From contig WTPW01001249.1 in assembly GCA_009809945.1 (NCBI GenBank), positions 2,702 to 66,701 on the forward strand: a DNA stretch of 64,000 nt. The letters run 5' to 3'. The notes below the pieces were generated by a model that did not search any database, was not told where the DNA came from, and worked only from the letters and a program-made list of their open reading frames with translations. Source of the stretch: Gigaspora margarita. Lineage: Eukaryota > Glomeromycota > Glomeromycetes > Diversisporales > Gigasporaceae. Each line of letters begins with the position of its first letter. Positions within the stretch are counted from its first letter, which is position 1. The position numbers and the translations under genes are program-made. Below, piece by piece: positions 10,380 through 22,340 of this stretch.

Positions 10380-11705
10380 AAACAATAAACAAAACAAAGT
10401 GATAAATAAATAAATAAACACATTTTTTTATTCTTTTTTTTTTATTAATTAATTTTATCATTTTTTTTCAATTAATTTTTTTTACATTTTAATTTTTTTA
10501 TATTAATCATTTTTTTATATTATTATTTTTTTATATTATTGTTTTTTTTATTTTTTATTTTTTTTAAAATTCGAAATAAAATGATGGTGAAAATAAAAGT
10601 AAATTTCTAGTTATTTCCATAATATTGAATAACTAGAATTTACTTTTATTCCCATATATGCACATACGTACATGACACTACTTTATTTTAAATTTTAAAT
10701 TTTTTTAACTTTTTATTGTGTTTTTTATTCCCATATTTACTTTTTACTTTTTTAAAATTTTTTTTTTTACTTTATATATTTATTTTATTTTTATTTTAAT
10801 TTTTTTTTAATTTTTTTAATTATTTTTTTTCATTTTTCTTTTTTAATTTTTCATTTTTTTTTAATTTTTTTAAATTTTTTAATTTGTTTTATAATTTTTT
10901 TTATTTTTATTTTGTATTTACTTTTTATTATTATTATTATTATTATTTTATTATTATTTTTTTTATTTATATATTTTAATGACAATTACTATTTGTATAC
11001 CATGTGTATATACACACATATATTGATATCTTAAAATACTGATTATATAATAGGTTTAGAGGCTCTAACAAAAAAATATTCCTTGCAAAATTTTAATATA
11101 AACTATAACCTCCTCTAACCCTAAAGCTACCCTCACCCTAACCTTAAGCTATACTAATTTTTCATTTATAATTTATATATTAAACAAATTCATAAATTAA
11201 TAAATTAGTATGTGTGTATATACATCTAGTATAAATTAAGTAATTTTCTATTTTAATTTATTTTTTTTTTAAATTATTTTATTGTTTTTTTAAATTCAGT
11301 TTTTTTTTGACACTTTTTTTATTTAATTTATTTTTTTTTATTAATTAAATTTTTCAGTTTTTTTTTATTTTATTAATTTACTTTTTATTTTTTTTTATCT
11401 TTTTTAGTTATTATTTTTTTTATTATTAATTTATTTTTTTTATTTTTTTATAATTTATTTTTTTCTTTATTGTAATTTATTTTTTTATTTATAATTTACT
11501 TTATTTTTATTATCAGTTTTTTATTTTAATTAATATTTTATGTTTTTTTATCTTTTTCAGTTATTATTATTTTTTTATTATTAATTTATTTTTTTTTTAT
11601 TTTTTTATAATTTATTTTTTTTATTGTAATTTATTTTTTTATTTATAATTTACTTTTTTTTTTGTTTCATTTAATTATTAATTTGTAATTTTTTTTAACG
11701 TTTTT
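10380..11705. repeat. T-rich low-complexity tract, strand-asymmetric
   Basis: Apart from an embedded MITE (10988-11226) and a hairpin (10589-10660, aataaaagtaaatttctag and its complement), the top strand is nearly all T with some A and almost no G or C. It includes an (ATT)n run near 10928-10960 and duplicated 'tttttatctttttcagttatt' segments at 11395 and 11545. Confidence 0.7.
10988..11226. mobile_element. CCCTAA-core MITE with ATGTGTATATACACACAT ends
   Basis: The left end ATGTGTATATACACACATA and right end TATGTGTGTATATACAT are inverted and each self-complementary. The interior 'attccttgcaaaattttaat' and 'ctctaaccctaaagctaccc' match the core of the 15-kb, 40-kb and 59-kb elements. The target duplication is not legible. 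Confidence 0.5.
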
Positions 11706-12206
11706 ATTATAATTTATTTTTAAAGCGGATATTATCATTATGACAATTTTCATCACCAGTAACACAAGATAAGTATGAAACTTTTTTTTTATTGTATTTT
11801 TGATGTTTTTTTTCTAACACTATCTTATATTTTAATATTTTTTCTTCTTTCGTTACTTCGATTAGGAACATGAGATGGTTCCAGGCTTGGAAATCTGAAA
11901 TTTGGTATTTGGGAAGCAACATTTTATTTCGTGAAATGTTGAAGAGTTTGGTTTAGTATAAGGGAAGTGTCTTTCATTGTCTTTTTCTTTCTTGCTTTCA
12001 TTCTTTGACTAGTCTTCTCTTGTGGTTATACTTTAATAGGAAACATGAAATAGTGCTAGAATTGATCTTAACCATTTTATTTTATTTTGTTTTATTTCTT
12101 TTTTCATTCATTGACTAACCTTTTCTCTTGTTGGTTATACTTTGGCTGGGAATATGAAATTGGTGGCATGGTATAGTCCATTTCAGTATTCTTTCTTTAC
12201 TCATCA
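11706..12206. other. no gene seen; degenerate T/G-rich repeats
   Basis: A phrase 'cattgactaaccttttctcttgttggttatact' style segment recurs about every 150 bp (near 11835, 12000 and 12110). The minus frame 11707-11922 and the plus frames up to 12833 are low-complexity and are not supported as genes. Confidence 0.4.
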
Positions 12207-12322
12207 CTGGTGTCAAGGCTATTTCATCGCTAGTATGAGGCTATTTTATCGCTAGAGTCAAGGCTATTTCATCGCTAGTGTCAAGGCTATTTCGTCGCTA
12301 GTGTCAAGGCTATTTTGTCACT
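12207..12322. repeat. 23-bp minisatellite, five copies
   Basis: The unit gctagtgtcaaggctatttc + (a/g)tc repeats about five times with few changes. Several copies keep CpG (catcgctag, cgtcgctag). The period is not a multiple of three, so it does not encode a peptide repeat in one frame. Confidence 0.85.
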
Positions 12323-12900
12323 ATGGGGGTATTGCTTGAAGTTTTTTTGCTGTTGGTATTGCCCAGTCTTGGAGCGTACAGTTGTGTATTCATTTTTTTT
12401 TTTACTTTCAGTATTTTGTTCATGTTATACTAATTCTTTTCAGGCTCAAGATTTGTGGCTATTGCATTTTACATTACTGGACATGCTCGTTGTTGGTATC
12501 AAATTTGCTGAATTTGAGAGTCATACTATGTCTAACGTTCATGGTTGGTGTAGTGGTGTCTTTATAGCATTTGTGCAGTAGTGTCTTTACGGCATTTATG
12601 TAGTGTTTGTGTATCTTTATAGTGTTTGTGTTGTATTTCTAAGGTGTTTTTGTGATATTTCTTGTAATATGTTTTGTAGTTTTTTTTTATTAATAAAAAT
12701 ATATTATTATTTTTTTTTTAATAAAAATATATTGTTTTTTATTATTTTTGTGAAATTTATAATTGATCAATATTATGTATTTGCAATAAATTATATTATT
12801 AAAATTTATGATTATTCGAATATATTCTTTTAATATATAAAAAATTAGCTAGTATTTAATATTTAGACAAGCATATAGTAATTTATTATTATTTGCTTTT
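12323..12900. other. no supported gene; T/G-rich sequence
   Basis: Strongly T- and G-biased on the top strand with little C ('gtagtgtttgtgtatctttatagtgtttgtg', shown here only as a description of the style). Open frames at 12315-12833 are rich in Phe, Leu and Cys because of this bias, and nothing about them resembles a known domain. Confidence 0.35.
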
Positions 12901-13180
12901 GCAGAAATTTAAATCTAGCAGAAAATAAAAAAAATTTCTTCAATGATTACTGGCAGGGTCACTAACCTGCATTAATTTTTAATAATTGTTTTTTTTTAGA
13001 AATTTGCACAGATCTGTACTAAAAAAACTTTCTCGATATGCACAAAAAATTAAATCTGCGCAGAAAATTAAAAAAAATTTCTTCAACAATCGCCAGCAGG
13101 GTTGCAGAACTGCATTTATTTTTAATAATTGTTTTTTTTAGAAATTTGCACAGAGCTGTACTAAAAAAACCTTCCCAATA
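12901..13180. repeat. tandem duplication of a about 140-bp unit
   Basis: Two head-to-tail copies share 'atttcttcaa', 'ggcagggt'/'agcagggt' and 'ttttttagaaatttgcacag'. The second copy keeps CpG at 'ctgcgcag' and 'aatcgcc' where the first has TpA or TpG-type changes. No coding signal. Confidence 0.65.
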
Positions 13181-13199
13181 TTAATATAACAAATTAATT

Positions 13200-13545
13200 T
13201 TGGACTATAGAACATAATCACAAGGTTGCGACATTTTTCTGACATGACTTACTCAATTTTTATACTCATATTAGAATTCCAATATGAACTAACTCAACAA
13301 TATCTTCAAATTAAAGTAACTCAAACTATATACCAAAAAGTGAATAAAGTTCTATACCAAATTTTTATAGCAACTTACAATAGAAACTACGATAATTCAA
13401 ATATAACTCGATATATAGAAATCATAATAACTTAATAAATTTGACTCAAACTTAACTATATATTGGAATAGCAAGTCAGTTTTGTGCCATAATTTTTTAG
13501 TAAGATATTATAGAAAACAATATTTTCAATGCAGAATAGTGATTA
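13200..13545. repeat. degenerate about 125-bp unit R ('cagaattttttacagtaact')
   Basis: Contains 'tagcaacttacaatagaaac', 'gataattcaaatataac' and 'gcaagtcagttttgtgcc', the recurring phrases of the R arrays at 17690-18510 and 19290-20560. The plus frame 13226-13435 is a reading through the repeat. Confidence 0.5.
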
Positions 13546-13602
13546 AGTTTTATTAAAAGTTTTTTTTTTTTACTATTATTATTATTATTATTATTATTAT
13601 TA

Positions 13603-13968
13603 GAGATTATATATATGTACCCAAAAGTACATATATCTGCATTATATAAACTATAGATTGCTACCAAAAATCAAGATCAAGTATAATGTTACACATTTAG
13701 AAAAATTTAAAACAAATATTTGTTTTGACAAAAATCACTTATTTCACAAAACACTATATACTAAACTACCTTCTGTGCACTAACTAAAAGTTTTCCTTAA
13801 GCAATTTTACTATTTAATAACCTAAACCCTAACTCTAATATAGTCTCACACTAACTCTAATCTAATATAAACAATGTTGATATTACTGGTTTTGTATATA
13901 ATATTATATGATTAAAATAATAGGTACAAAAAATTTAATGTATCCTATAGGCATAACAAAATTAATTC
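13603..13968. mobile_element. CCCTAA-core MITE with ATATATGTAC hairpin end
   Basis: The left end forms the hairpin atatatgtac-ccaaaa-gtacatatat. The interior shares 'aaaatcaagatcaagtataatgttacac' style subterminal and 'ttaataacctaaaccctaac' core sequence with 527-1087 and 15399-15751. It is inserted in an (ATT)n run, so the flanking ttattatta repeat cannot prove a 9-bp duplication. Confidence 0.45.
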
Positions 13969-13998
13969 TTATTATTATTATGATTATTTTTTTCTAAC

Positions 13999-14220
13999 AC
14001 TAGGGTTCTGAAGTTTGATTTAGATTTGATTTGAGTTTAATCAAACCCCAAATCAAACCAAACTCAAACTATAAATTTTATAAAGTTTGAAATTAAACAG
14101 ACTTAAATAAAAAAATAATCAAATTTAAACCAAACCCAAATTTCATACAAAGTTTGATTTGAGTTTGATATAAAGTTTGCAAAATAGTTTGAGTTTGAAT
14201 AATATAAATATATTTTTAAA
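13999..14220. mobile_element. hAT-like fragment with TAGGGTTCTG end
   Basis: Starts TAGGGTTCTGAAGTTTGATT, the same terminus as the element at 21124-21404, and continues in repeated 'gtttgatttgagtttgat' and its complement. I could not find a clean right end, so it is probably truncated. Confidence 0.45.
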
Positions 14221-15064
14221 TTTTAAACAAGCTTCTTAATTCTAACTTTGTATTAAAGTAAACTTGTTTAATTGATAATCTGCCTATCAACTGAAAAGTG
14301 ATAAAATGTGGTGTGCTTCTATCTAAAATTTTTTTTATTAAGCCAATGATATATGTTCACTAATTAAAAGTTGTAGAGCTCTCTGAGACACATCTAGCAG
14401 TAGTTAGATCATCCAAATTGGCCTAGTGAATGGTAAGATATCGTTAAAAAATGATTGGCTGACTATATAAAATCCCATGATGCAGATTACATATAAAAAT
14501 CACTATCCCTTAAACTGTCTAGCAGGAAAATTTGCCTGCTTAAATCATTTTTAAAAAGTTTTTTTTAAATTTTCATAAAATTTATTTAAGCTTGACCCCC
14601 CTATTTATTGAATAAAATTAAAGATATTTTTTTTATAAATAATATATTTAAATTTTATTATTCTATTTTTAATTTTGATCAAGATATTACATTTTTAACA
14701 AAACTTATTTTTTAATTTTACTATTAAAATTTTAAAAAGTTTTTTAAAATTTTATATGTTCCTGAAGAGAAATTTTTTAGTTACTACTAAGTAAAGTCTA
14801 AATTTTGCTTAATAAATTATAAAAGTTATAATAATAAAAGTAGTTTAATTTTAAATTTCTACAACTTTGGATTTAGGTAATAGGAGTTAAATCTTAAATT
14901 TTTATTAAGTAAAACTAAAAAAAAAAAAAATTTTTTTAAAATTAAAATTTTTTTAAAAATTATAAAATTTTCTTTTATAAGCAACCTTAAATTTTTTATA
15001 AATATTAAGCAAATAAAATAAAGTTTTAAATAATATATAATCATTGTTTTTATTTAAAAAAAAT

Positions 15065-16081
15065 TATCCCTTAAACCGTAAAGCGCCTATATTTGTATGC
15101 TAAAATATTTTTTTTATAATTGCTCAAAATTTTATTATACTTGAACCTCTCTATTTCTAAGCTAAAATAAAAATTTAAGTTATATTTAATTAATATCTTA
15201 GAAAATTTATACTTCAAATTTAATATTATTAAAAATATTTAATATTAAATTTAACCAATTCTAAAATTTTACTATAAAATTTTTTTAAAAATTTCTAAAT
15301 TTTTATATGTTTTTGTCTATAAAAAAGAGTTTTGCTACTAATTAAAGTTATTGTTTTATTTATATAATTTAAAAATTTTACTAATTAAAATTGTTTTTGA
15401 GTTTTACTAAAACGCACCTATAGTGTTTTACACCATGTTACACAAAACTATTAGAATAGCCAATCAAAATTTAAGATCAGGTGTAATATAAAATTTCATT
15501 TTTTTGTTTATTTTTTTAAAAAAACATTCATATCTCAAAATTTTGCTTATGAAACCAACTTTGGAGCTCTAATAAAAAAATTTCTTGCTAAATTTTGTAT
15601 ATACTAATGCCCCGATAAAATCTCAGGCATCACCCTAACCCTAAAGTAATCAAAATTTATTTTTTGTTTATTTTTTTGTTTTTGTTACACGGATTTGCAA
15701 ATCTAATTTACCTATGGTGGTAAAACACCATAAGTGCGTTTTATAATAATTATTGTTTTTTATAACCAATTTTATAAACTTCTATTAATATTATAAGGCT
15801 AAATATTAAAATATAAAAAGTTTGTCAAAGAATAAAGACAAATTTTATTTTTTTAAAATTTTTTTTTCAAATTTGTAAGATTTTTAGTATATAGATAAGT
15901 TTACTTTTTTTTTTTATAAACTAAAAATAAACAATACTATTTTATAATCCTTATTTTCAAATATTATTTTATAAAATTTTTTTTTTAAATATATTAAATT
16001 TTGTTAAAATTAGATCAGATACTAAAGATTTAAAATTTTAGCACCTATATTTGTATGCTAAAATTCACGGTTTAAGGGATA
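15065..16081. mobile_element. element C (TCCCTTAAACCG ends, TA-flanked), inside B
   Basis: Ends TCCCTTAAACCG and CGGTTTAAGGGA with TA on each side. 'cctatatttgtatgctaaaa' is subterminal at both ends. It keeps its terminal CpG. C contains the MULE-like MITE at 15399-15751. Confidence 0.6.
15399..15751. mobile_element. MULE-like MITE with perfect 9-bp target duplication (innermost of nest)
   Basis: Direct repeats attgttttt lie at 15390-15398 and 15752-15760. The termini hold AAAACGCACCTATAGTGTTT and its near-complement, each with a ggtg-ttttac-cacc hairpin. Core 'aaattttgtatatactaatg' and 'accctaaccctaaagtaatc' match 39963-40309 and 58996-59329. Confidence 0.75.
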
Positions 16082-16787
16082 AAATATTTTTATTTTTTAA
16101 AAAAATAGATTAGACATGAATTTATAAAATTTAAGCAGGCAAATTTGTCTGCTTATCTAAATGGTTTAAGAGATAGGCGAAATGTGGCATGCTTCTATCT
16201 AAAAATTTTTTTCTTACTAAGTTAATGATTAATCCCACTAATTAAAAGTTGTAGAGCTTATCGAGATGCATTAATAGTAGTTAGATCATCCAAATTGGCC
16301 AATGGATGATGAGATATCATCAAAAAATGATTGGCTGACTATATAAAATTTCTATATAAACAAATATTGTTTACATAAAGATTTTATATAGTTAGCCAAT
16401 TATTTTTGACAATATTTTATCATCCACTAGGCTGATTTTGATGATCTAACTACTGTTCGATGTGTCTCAATAAGCTCTACAACTTTCAATTATAGACATA
16501 TATCGTTAACTTAGTAAGAAAAACAATTTTAGATAGAAGCATGCCACATTTCGCCTATAGTGATTTGGATTTTATATAGTTGCCCAATTGCTTTTAGATG
16601 ATATCTTACTATTTACTAGACTGATTTGGATAATCTAACCACTATTAGATGCATCTTGAAAAGCTCTACAACTTTCAATTAGTAAACATGTATTGTTAAC
16701 TTAATAAGAAAAAAATTTAGATAAAAGCACACTATATTTTGTCACTCTCTAGTTGATAGGTAGATTATCAATTAAAATATAAACATA

Positions 16788-17338
16788 TACCATATGTTTC
16801 TGAAAATATGCTCCTTTTTTGGACGATTTTGGATACTAAAATCTGGAGTAGCTTATTTTCAGATATAATCAATTTTTGGTTAGTTGCAATAGTAGTTATA
16901 TAGTAAAGTCTAAATTATACTATATAAATCAATTATTAGCACTTAAGTAACTTGTTTGGGAGTCTAAACTACACATATGCTAAAAGTTTCATCAAAATCA
17001 AAGTAGTTTTTATTATTTGACTTTTAATTTTAACAATCATCGAATATATTTTGTTAATAAAATTTTAATCTCTTCATTGAATGTAAAAATTAAAAACCAA
17101 TTAATAAAAAGTTATCCTATTTTGTTATAAATTTCAGAGAATGCATATTTTGATCTCTAAATAAGATTATTTAAGTGACTTTAATCAATTTGCTTAGTAA
17201 AGTTTGGACTTTACTATATAGCAACTTTCATCGATTATAGGATAGCTTATTTTCTAGTCAAAAACATTTTTGAGTTTTTTGACAAATAGAGGAAGGTAGT
17301 TTATTTTTGGAAGTGGCTTATTTTTAGCAATTACAGTA
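16788..17338. mobile_element. 'AATAAGCTA' MITE, copy 2
   Basis: Element 16790-17336, 547 bp, flanked by TA. The left end CCATATGTTTCTGAAAATATG and the right end complement CTGTAATTGCTAAAAATAAG match the two ends of the 3041-3583 copy in inverse order, so the whole element is conserved in length. It interrupts the right flank of element A. Confidence 0.7.
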
Positions 17339-17347
17339 TTTATATTA

Positions 17348-17665
17348 CTGTATATCTGAAAATAAGTTAACTTTTTTGGTGATTTTGGACACAAAATCTG
17401 GTGTAACTTATTTTTGAATAAATTATTATTATTATTATTTTATTTTATTTTTTTGTAATTTTTTTTATTTATTTTTTTTTATTTTTTTTTAATTTTTTTT
17501 AATTTTTTTTTGAATAAATTATTATTATTATTATTTTATTTTATTTTTTTGTAATTTTTTTTATTTATTTTTTTTTATTTTTTTTTTAATTTTTTTTAAT
17601 TTTTTTTTAATTTTTTTTTAATTTTTTTTATCTTTTTTTTTAATTTTATTTTTTTTATAGTAACT
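17348..17665. repeat. truncated 'AATAAGCTA' MITE end followed by T-rich duplicated tract
   Basis: CTGTATATCTGAAAATAAG at 17348 is the left end of another copy, with about 70 bp left. Then come two near-identical 90-bp copies (17411 and 17505) of 'gaataaattattattattat' plus T-runs. No gene. Confidence 0.5.
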
Positions 17666-17689
17666 TATTCTAAATATCTCAACAATTAT

Positions 17690-18515
17690 AGTGCAAACAA
17701 CCCAACTTTAATCATACTACAGTTAATAGAATAACAAATAAGAATTCTTTATAGTAATTTATAATAGAGATTACAGATAATTCAATATATACCAACTTAA
17801 TCTTAACTACATATAACAATTCTATACAACTACATATTGCAGTCACTGGAATAGCAAGTAATTTTGAAACAGAATTTGTAGTAACTTACCAAAGTAATCG
17901 CAATAATACTAATGCTACTTAAGTGTTAGAGTGGTAAGTCTTGTAATAGAATTTTTTACAATATTCTATCATAAAAATTAAGATATTTCTAATACAAACT
18001 AACTCAATCTTAGCTATTACCAAAATAGCAAGTTTTATAACAGAATTTTTTACAGTAACTCTGTAAAAACCATGATAATGTCAATGCAAATTAACTCAAG
18101 TTTGTGACAAATTTTACAGTAATTCATAATATAAATTATATATCAGCAGATTTACAGAATTGGACCTTTTTTCAAAACCCTGATTTTTATATAATTTTGC
18201 AAATCAAACCACCTTATCTCTAAGATCTAATGGGTTGACGCTTATCTAATGGGTTTATTTATATTGATCAGTTATTTGTTGATCATCTGACCATCATCTG
18301 ACCAATCAATTTTTGTAAACAATCGTATTTTGGGGACCATTTTTAGGGCCCAATTCCAATTCTGTAAATCCGCTAATATGATGATAATTCAATACAAACA
18401 ATCAATCTAATCCAGTATGTTTTGCATTAACAAATAAGTTTTGTAACAGATTTTTAACAGTAAATCATATTAGTATCATATTTTAAAATTTAATCTTTGA
18501 CAGAGTTGTATTATA
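17690..18515. repeat. array of unit R, interrupted by a MITE
   Basis: About five degenerate units of roughly 125 bp, each containing 'aatagcaagttttgtaacag', 'cagaattttttacagtaact' and 'aatacaaactaactcaatc'. The MITE at 18143-18376 splits one unit, and the flanks rejoin in phase. Non-coding. Confidence 0.6.
18141..18378. mobile_element. 234-bp TA-flanked MITE (TCAGCAGATTTACAGAATTG)
   Basis: Inverted ends TCAGCAGATTTACAGAATTG and the complement of CAATTCTGTAAATCCGCTAA are flanked by TA. The interior is atypically GC-rich for the neighbourhood (gggttgacgc, accatttttagggccc). A young insertion in the R array. Confidence 0.65.
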
Positions 18516-19134
18516 ACCTGAGTCACAAGAATCTTGTGAGGTGCCTAGATGGTGAATAGCTTAAAGATACAGATAAAATCTTATTGTTGGCTCTTGGTTG
18601 TGGGATAGCAATAATTGTTGTTGACCAAATTGGTAGAAATTGTTCATGGCTATGAGCAGCAGAGTATATAGTTATATAAGAATATAGTACAGTAATTTAT
18701 AATGAATTAAAATTTATTTAAAGCCTGAGTTTTTATATTACTTAAGTTCTTTAGACTTTGATGTCTTTAATATTGGTTTATAATAAGAATCAATTTCTCA
18801 ATAAGTTGTATTTATGTTGTATTGCATTTATTATTATTATTGTTGTATATTATGTCTGTTCAAAATTACAATGTCATTTAATGTTTCTGCGCTTCTCTAG
18901 CTGCAAGAGTTCTCCTAAAATTAAACAGGCCAATCAGAATGTTTATTGTGTCTCAGGATTTCAATAAGTCACATGTTTATAAGTCAACTAATAATAATAC
19001 AATTAATTTTGCAATTTTAATATGTTTTGGTAATTTAACTCCACTACACTTAAGCTTCATAAGGGAATGTTAAATGAAATTATAATTTCAAATAGCCTAA
19101 TAACCCTAATATATTTATTTAATACATCATTACA
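18470..19134 (+). repeat. LTR-like repeat, decayed copy (possible solo LTR fossil)
   Basis: Aligns in several blocks with 33850-34356: 'taatttataatgaattaaa', 'tttaaagcctgagttttta' and 'ggtttataataagaatc'. If it is a solo LTR it is old and broken. No internal retroelement region adjoins it, and the target duplication is not clear. The plus frame 18758-18967 is not supported as a gene. Confidence 0.35.
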
Positions 19135-19290
19135 TCATGAATAATTAAAGTTGATCTAAAACCTCAACTCTAATTAAAGCCATTTCATGATATCATATTA
19201 TATGCACAAGTGTTATAAATTCAATTTAAGTGAACTATTAGAGCTAAATTTGATTAACATCCATAATTGCTCTTTTAACCAATAATTATA
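19135..19290. other. no gene seen; AT-rich sequence
   Basis: Unremarkable AT-rich DNA between the LTR-like repeat and the R array. Confidence 0.3.
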
Positions 19291-20560
19291 TTAGAAATTA
19301 CTATAATTCTAATACCAACTAATTCTACTCTAATCACTTACTGTATGTATTGCAATAGCTATTAAATTCTATAATATAAAGTACTAAAAATACTATGATA
19401 TAGGCAGCAATTTGTGCTATCTATCACAGTGATAAGATGAATCAGTCATGATTATACAAATGATTAGTCAAAATTATTATTATTAATAATTGATCATGAT
19501 TAGTAATCGATCTACATTCTTAACTAGCCAAAATATTATAATTGATTATAATATTAATGACTGATCTATATTTTTGATTGGTCAAACAAAACATTATAAT
19601 TGATTAAGAGTAGAGAGTATGTAGATCATTTTATTAATAAATAAGTGACAAAAAATATTTTTTACTGTGACTTAAAAAGTTGCTATATATAAAAGTTAAT
19701 TTTTTACTATATAAATTAATATATATACTAAGTAAAATTGTTCATAATAAAAAATTACACATATTCTAAAAATTTCATTAATTTTGAATGAAATTTGACA
19801 AAGTTTTATAGTTTCAACTTTTGCAGGGTGATTACAAATTTGCCAATTAAATTACATGAAAACAATAAGTAAAATAGTGATACAAAAATATGTCTTATAA
19901 TCTACTAGGTTGATTTTAATAATTTGACTACTATTAGAATTAGAAATACCTTCTCTACAATTTTATTTAGAAAATTAAAAAGGTTACTTAATAAAAATTT
20001 CTTTATTATTAAATATAAAATTTTTAGCAACTAGTTTATTAATAGAATGATATACATATTCTCTACCTTTAAGTATTGATCCATCATATGGATGATTAAT
20101 CAATCTCTACTAATGCAAACTCTCTCAACTTTAACCAATACTATGATCACCAAAATAGCAAATTTTATAACAGAATTTTTTACAATAACTCATGGTAGAA
20201 ATTATAATATAATAATTTCAATACAACCTTAATTACATACTGTAGTTACTAAAATTGTGAATAGGCTTTTCAACAGAATTTATTATAAAAAAAATGAACT
20301 CAATAACCATATAATTAAGACTACTCTAAAGCAAATTAACTCAATCTTACAATACTGTAATTGCCAGAATAGTGGGTAAGTATACAGAATTTTTTTTATA
20401 ACTCATAGTAGAATTTATACAACCTTAATTATATACTGTGGTTACTGAGATAGCAAATGATTTCTAATAAGTATGTTTATTAACTCATAATAAAAACCAT
20501 AGTAATATCTATATAACCTCAATTTTATCCATTGTGTACTATATTATTAATCTTTCAATT
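19290..20560. repeat. array of unit R, longest block, with an inserted stretch
   Basis: Units are visible at 19290-19390 and 20090-20560 with phrases 'aatagcaaattttataacag', 'tttttacaataactcatggt' and 'aactcaatcttacaatactg'. Between them (19400-20080) lie gatcatgatta-type repeats and a segment like element A ('cttataatctactaggttga'). No coding frame is preserved among units. Confidence 0.55.
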
Positions 20561-20799
20561 TAGTAGAATTTGATTACTCTATAATTTTTTTGTGTTTTAT
20601 AAGTTTATAATTACAATAAATGCAATTATCTAAATTTGTTCTATTTTCAAAACTAAACATTGACTCATAGACCTTACAAAAAAATTATAAACTAACAATA
20701 ACAAACTAAATCAAAAAAGTGATAATATGTTCCATATCAAAATGTTTTATACTAAATTATAGAAATTATGATAATTTTTTCAAACCAGCTCCTTAACAA
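20561..20799. other. no gene seen; AT-rich sequence
   Basis: Plain AT-rich DNA without recognised repeats or coding signal. Confidence 0.3.
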
Positions 20800-20985
20800 T
20801 ATACTACTAAATCTTTCTAAAAACATGCTACCTTTTTGGCAAAAAGTTAAACAAAAATTAGAATAGCTTATTTTTGGTAAAAGAGGTTTTTAATAATCTC
20901 AAGTAGTTACTACATAGTAATATCAAAATTTTACTATGTAAATTTATTATATGCACTTAAGTAAATATGTTCAAAAGATTAATTA

Positions 20986-22340
20986 CAACTCTTTTCAATA
21001 ATTACTTGAACCAGATTTTCCTACTTAAGAAGACAAAATTTTTTTGTTGGAGCATTGCTATACATTGAATATAGTAGAATAACACAGGAAGACAGTTTTT
21101 ACAAAGGTCAACCTTCTAATCGATAGGGTTCCTCAAATTCAAATCAAATATTGGGTCAATTTGAATTTGATCAAATCAAATTGATCCTGATTTGAATTTG
21201 ATTTGATTCAAATATTTGGATTTGAATTTGATTTGAATTTTAATTTTTGATAGTAATTTTCAAATCAAATCAAATATTTGTTAAATCAAATCAAATTTGG
21301 TCAGATTTGAATTTGATCAAATCAAATATAGTCAAATTTGAATTTGAATTTGATCAAATATTTGATTCAAATATTTGAAGATCAAATCAAATTGCAGAAC
21401 CCTACTAATCAAGAACTCATTTGTATATTCAGCATGCAAGTTAAAGCATACTTTTACAAATAACTAGCAAAAGATGGCACCCTTGTATAAGAAATTTTAG
21501 TGTCAATATAGTTTTACTATCAATAAAGAAACCTGTGGTAAAACAATGAGAAACAACAAAGAAATGAGTTTTTTAATACACCTTCTTTTAAATATAATTC
21601 AAGCGGTTTCTATTTACAACTTTCTCTACTTCCTTGGTACTATAATTTTTTCAAAAAGTGGGCAATTTGGTTTACCCCACCAAAAGATTAGTAATATTTA
21701 CATTTTCATTTTTAGGTTCACTCAATAGATTGCAACCACATGTTTGTTTTGGTGCATCACATTGCTACTTATGTTAGCTGAAGATAAAATATTAGATTGG
21801 AAAAAATTTTCAAACATTAAGGTGAAGCTTTACAATAGAGATACACAAATGTTGCTTTTGTCTAATATTTTTGTTTAAATCTGGCACAGGTTATAATAGT
21901 GTGTTTATTAGTTTATTTCTTTTTTTCTTATTTTTTTTATTTTTTTTCTTTGTTTTTGTTTCATTTATATTTTGGTTCATGTTTAGGTTTTGTAGTACTT
22001 TCCTATTTATTAATTACTCTTTATATTTCTTATTGTTTTGTTTTTCTTGGTCAGTTGGAATTTTGTGTCCTTCTGTTTTGCAAAGGTTGGAGAAGAAGTT
22101 TTAGAATAGAAGAAAAAGTTGGTGGACAGCCACCTGTTAGTGAATTGGAGGAGTACCTTTCAATAATTTGAAAAGCCAAAAAGAAGAAAAAGAGCTAATA
22201 AGACAGGTTACATTTGAACACTCTTGTAGTAGATGGATAAACCTTTATTGAGATATAAAATAGTTTAGATAATATTATTGTTGTATAAAAAAGGCATTGG
22301 CTAATGTTCAGTATTAAAGATAATACCTGTCAAAATATAT
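20986..22340 (+). repeat. dispersed repeat D, copy 2
   Basis: Inverted homologue of 8930-9775, here carrying a hAT MITE at 21124-21404. The part from 21870 to 22171 has two overlapping plus frames rich in Phe, ending in a Lys/Glu-rich stretch. Frame preservation with copy 1 is not evident, so no gene is called. The long target duplication would suit a retroposed sequence, but no poly(A) tail is visible. Confidence 0.45.
21124..21404. mobile_element. hAT-like MITE made of TTTGATTTGAA repeats
   Basis: Ends TAGGGTTC and the complement of GAACCCTA; flanking 8-mers ctaatcga and ctaatcaa match at 7 of 8. The interior is a short-period array of aaatcaaatttgaatttgat in both orientations. It is absent from repeat D copy 1, so it inserted after D spread. 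Confidence 0.7.

Larger units (their letters stand above)
14504..16175. mobile_element. element B (TCCCTTAAAC ends, TA-flanked), inside A
   Basis: Inverted termini TCCCTTAAACTGT and the complement of GGTTTAAGAGA are flanked by TA. 'gcaggcaaatttg' and its inverse are subterminal. Removing B restores an arm of A (compare 16540-16560). The related element at 44941-45597 has the same ends. Most of B is occupied by element C. Confidence 0.6.
14240..16785. mobile_element. element A (outermost of a four-deep nest)
   Basis: Inverted arms 14260-14470 and 16555-16775 share 'taattgataatctgcctatc', 'aaagttgtagagctc' and 'tagttagatcatccaaat'. A second inverted pair (16195-16360 and 16375-16560) makes the right half itself a palindrome. 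Related copies lie at 62900-63373 and, in part, at 39830-39950 and 19890-20000. Element B is inserted at 14506-16173. Confidence 0.6.

Noticed and set aside
12315-12833. small membrane proteins rich in Phe/Leu/Cys
   Set aside because: Composition is explained by T/G bias, several overlapping frames look the same, and there are no homologous copies.
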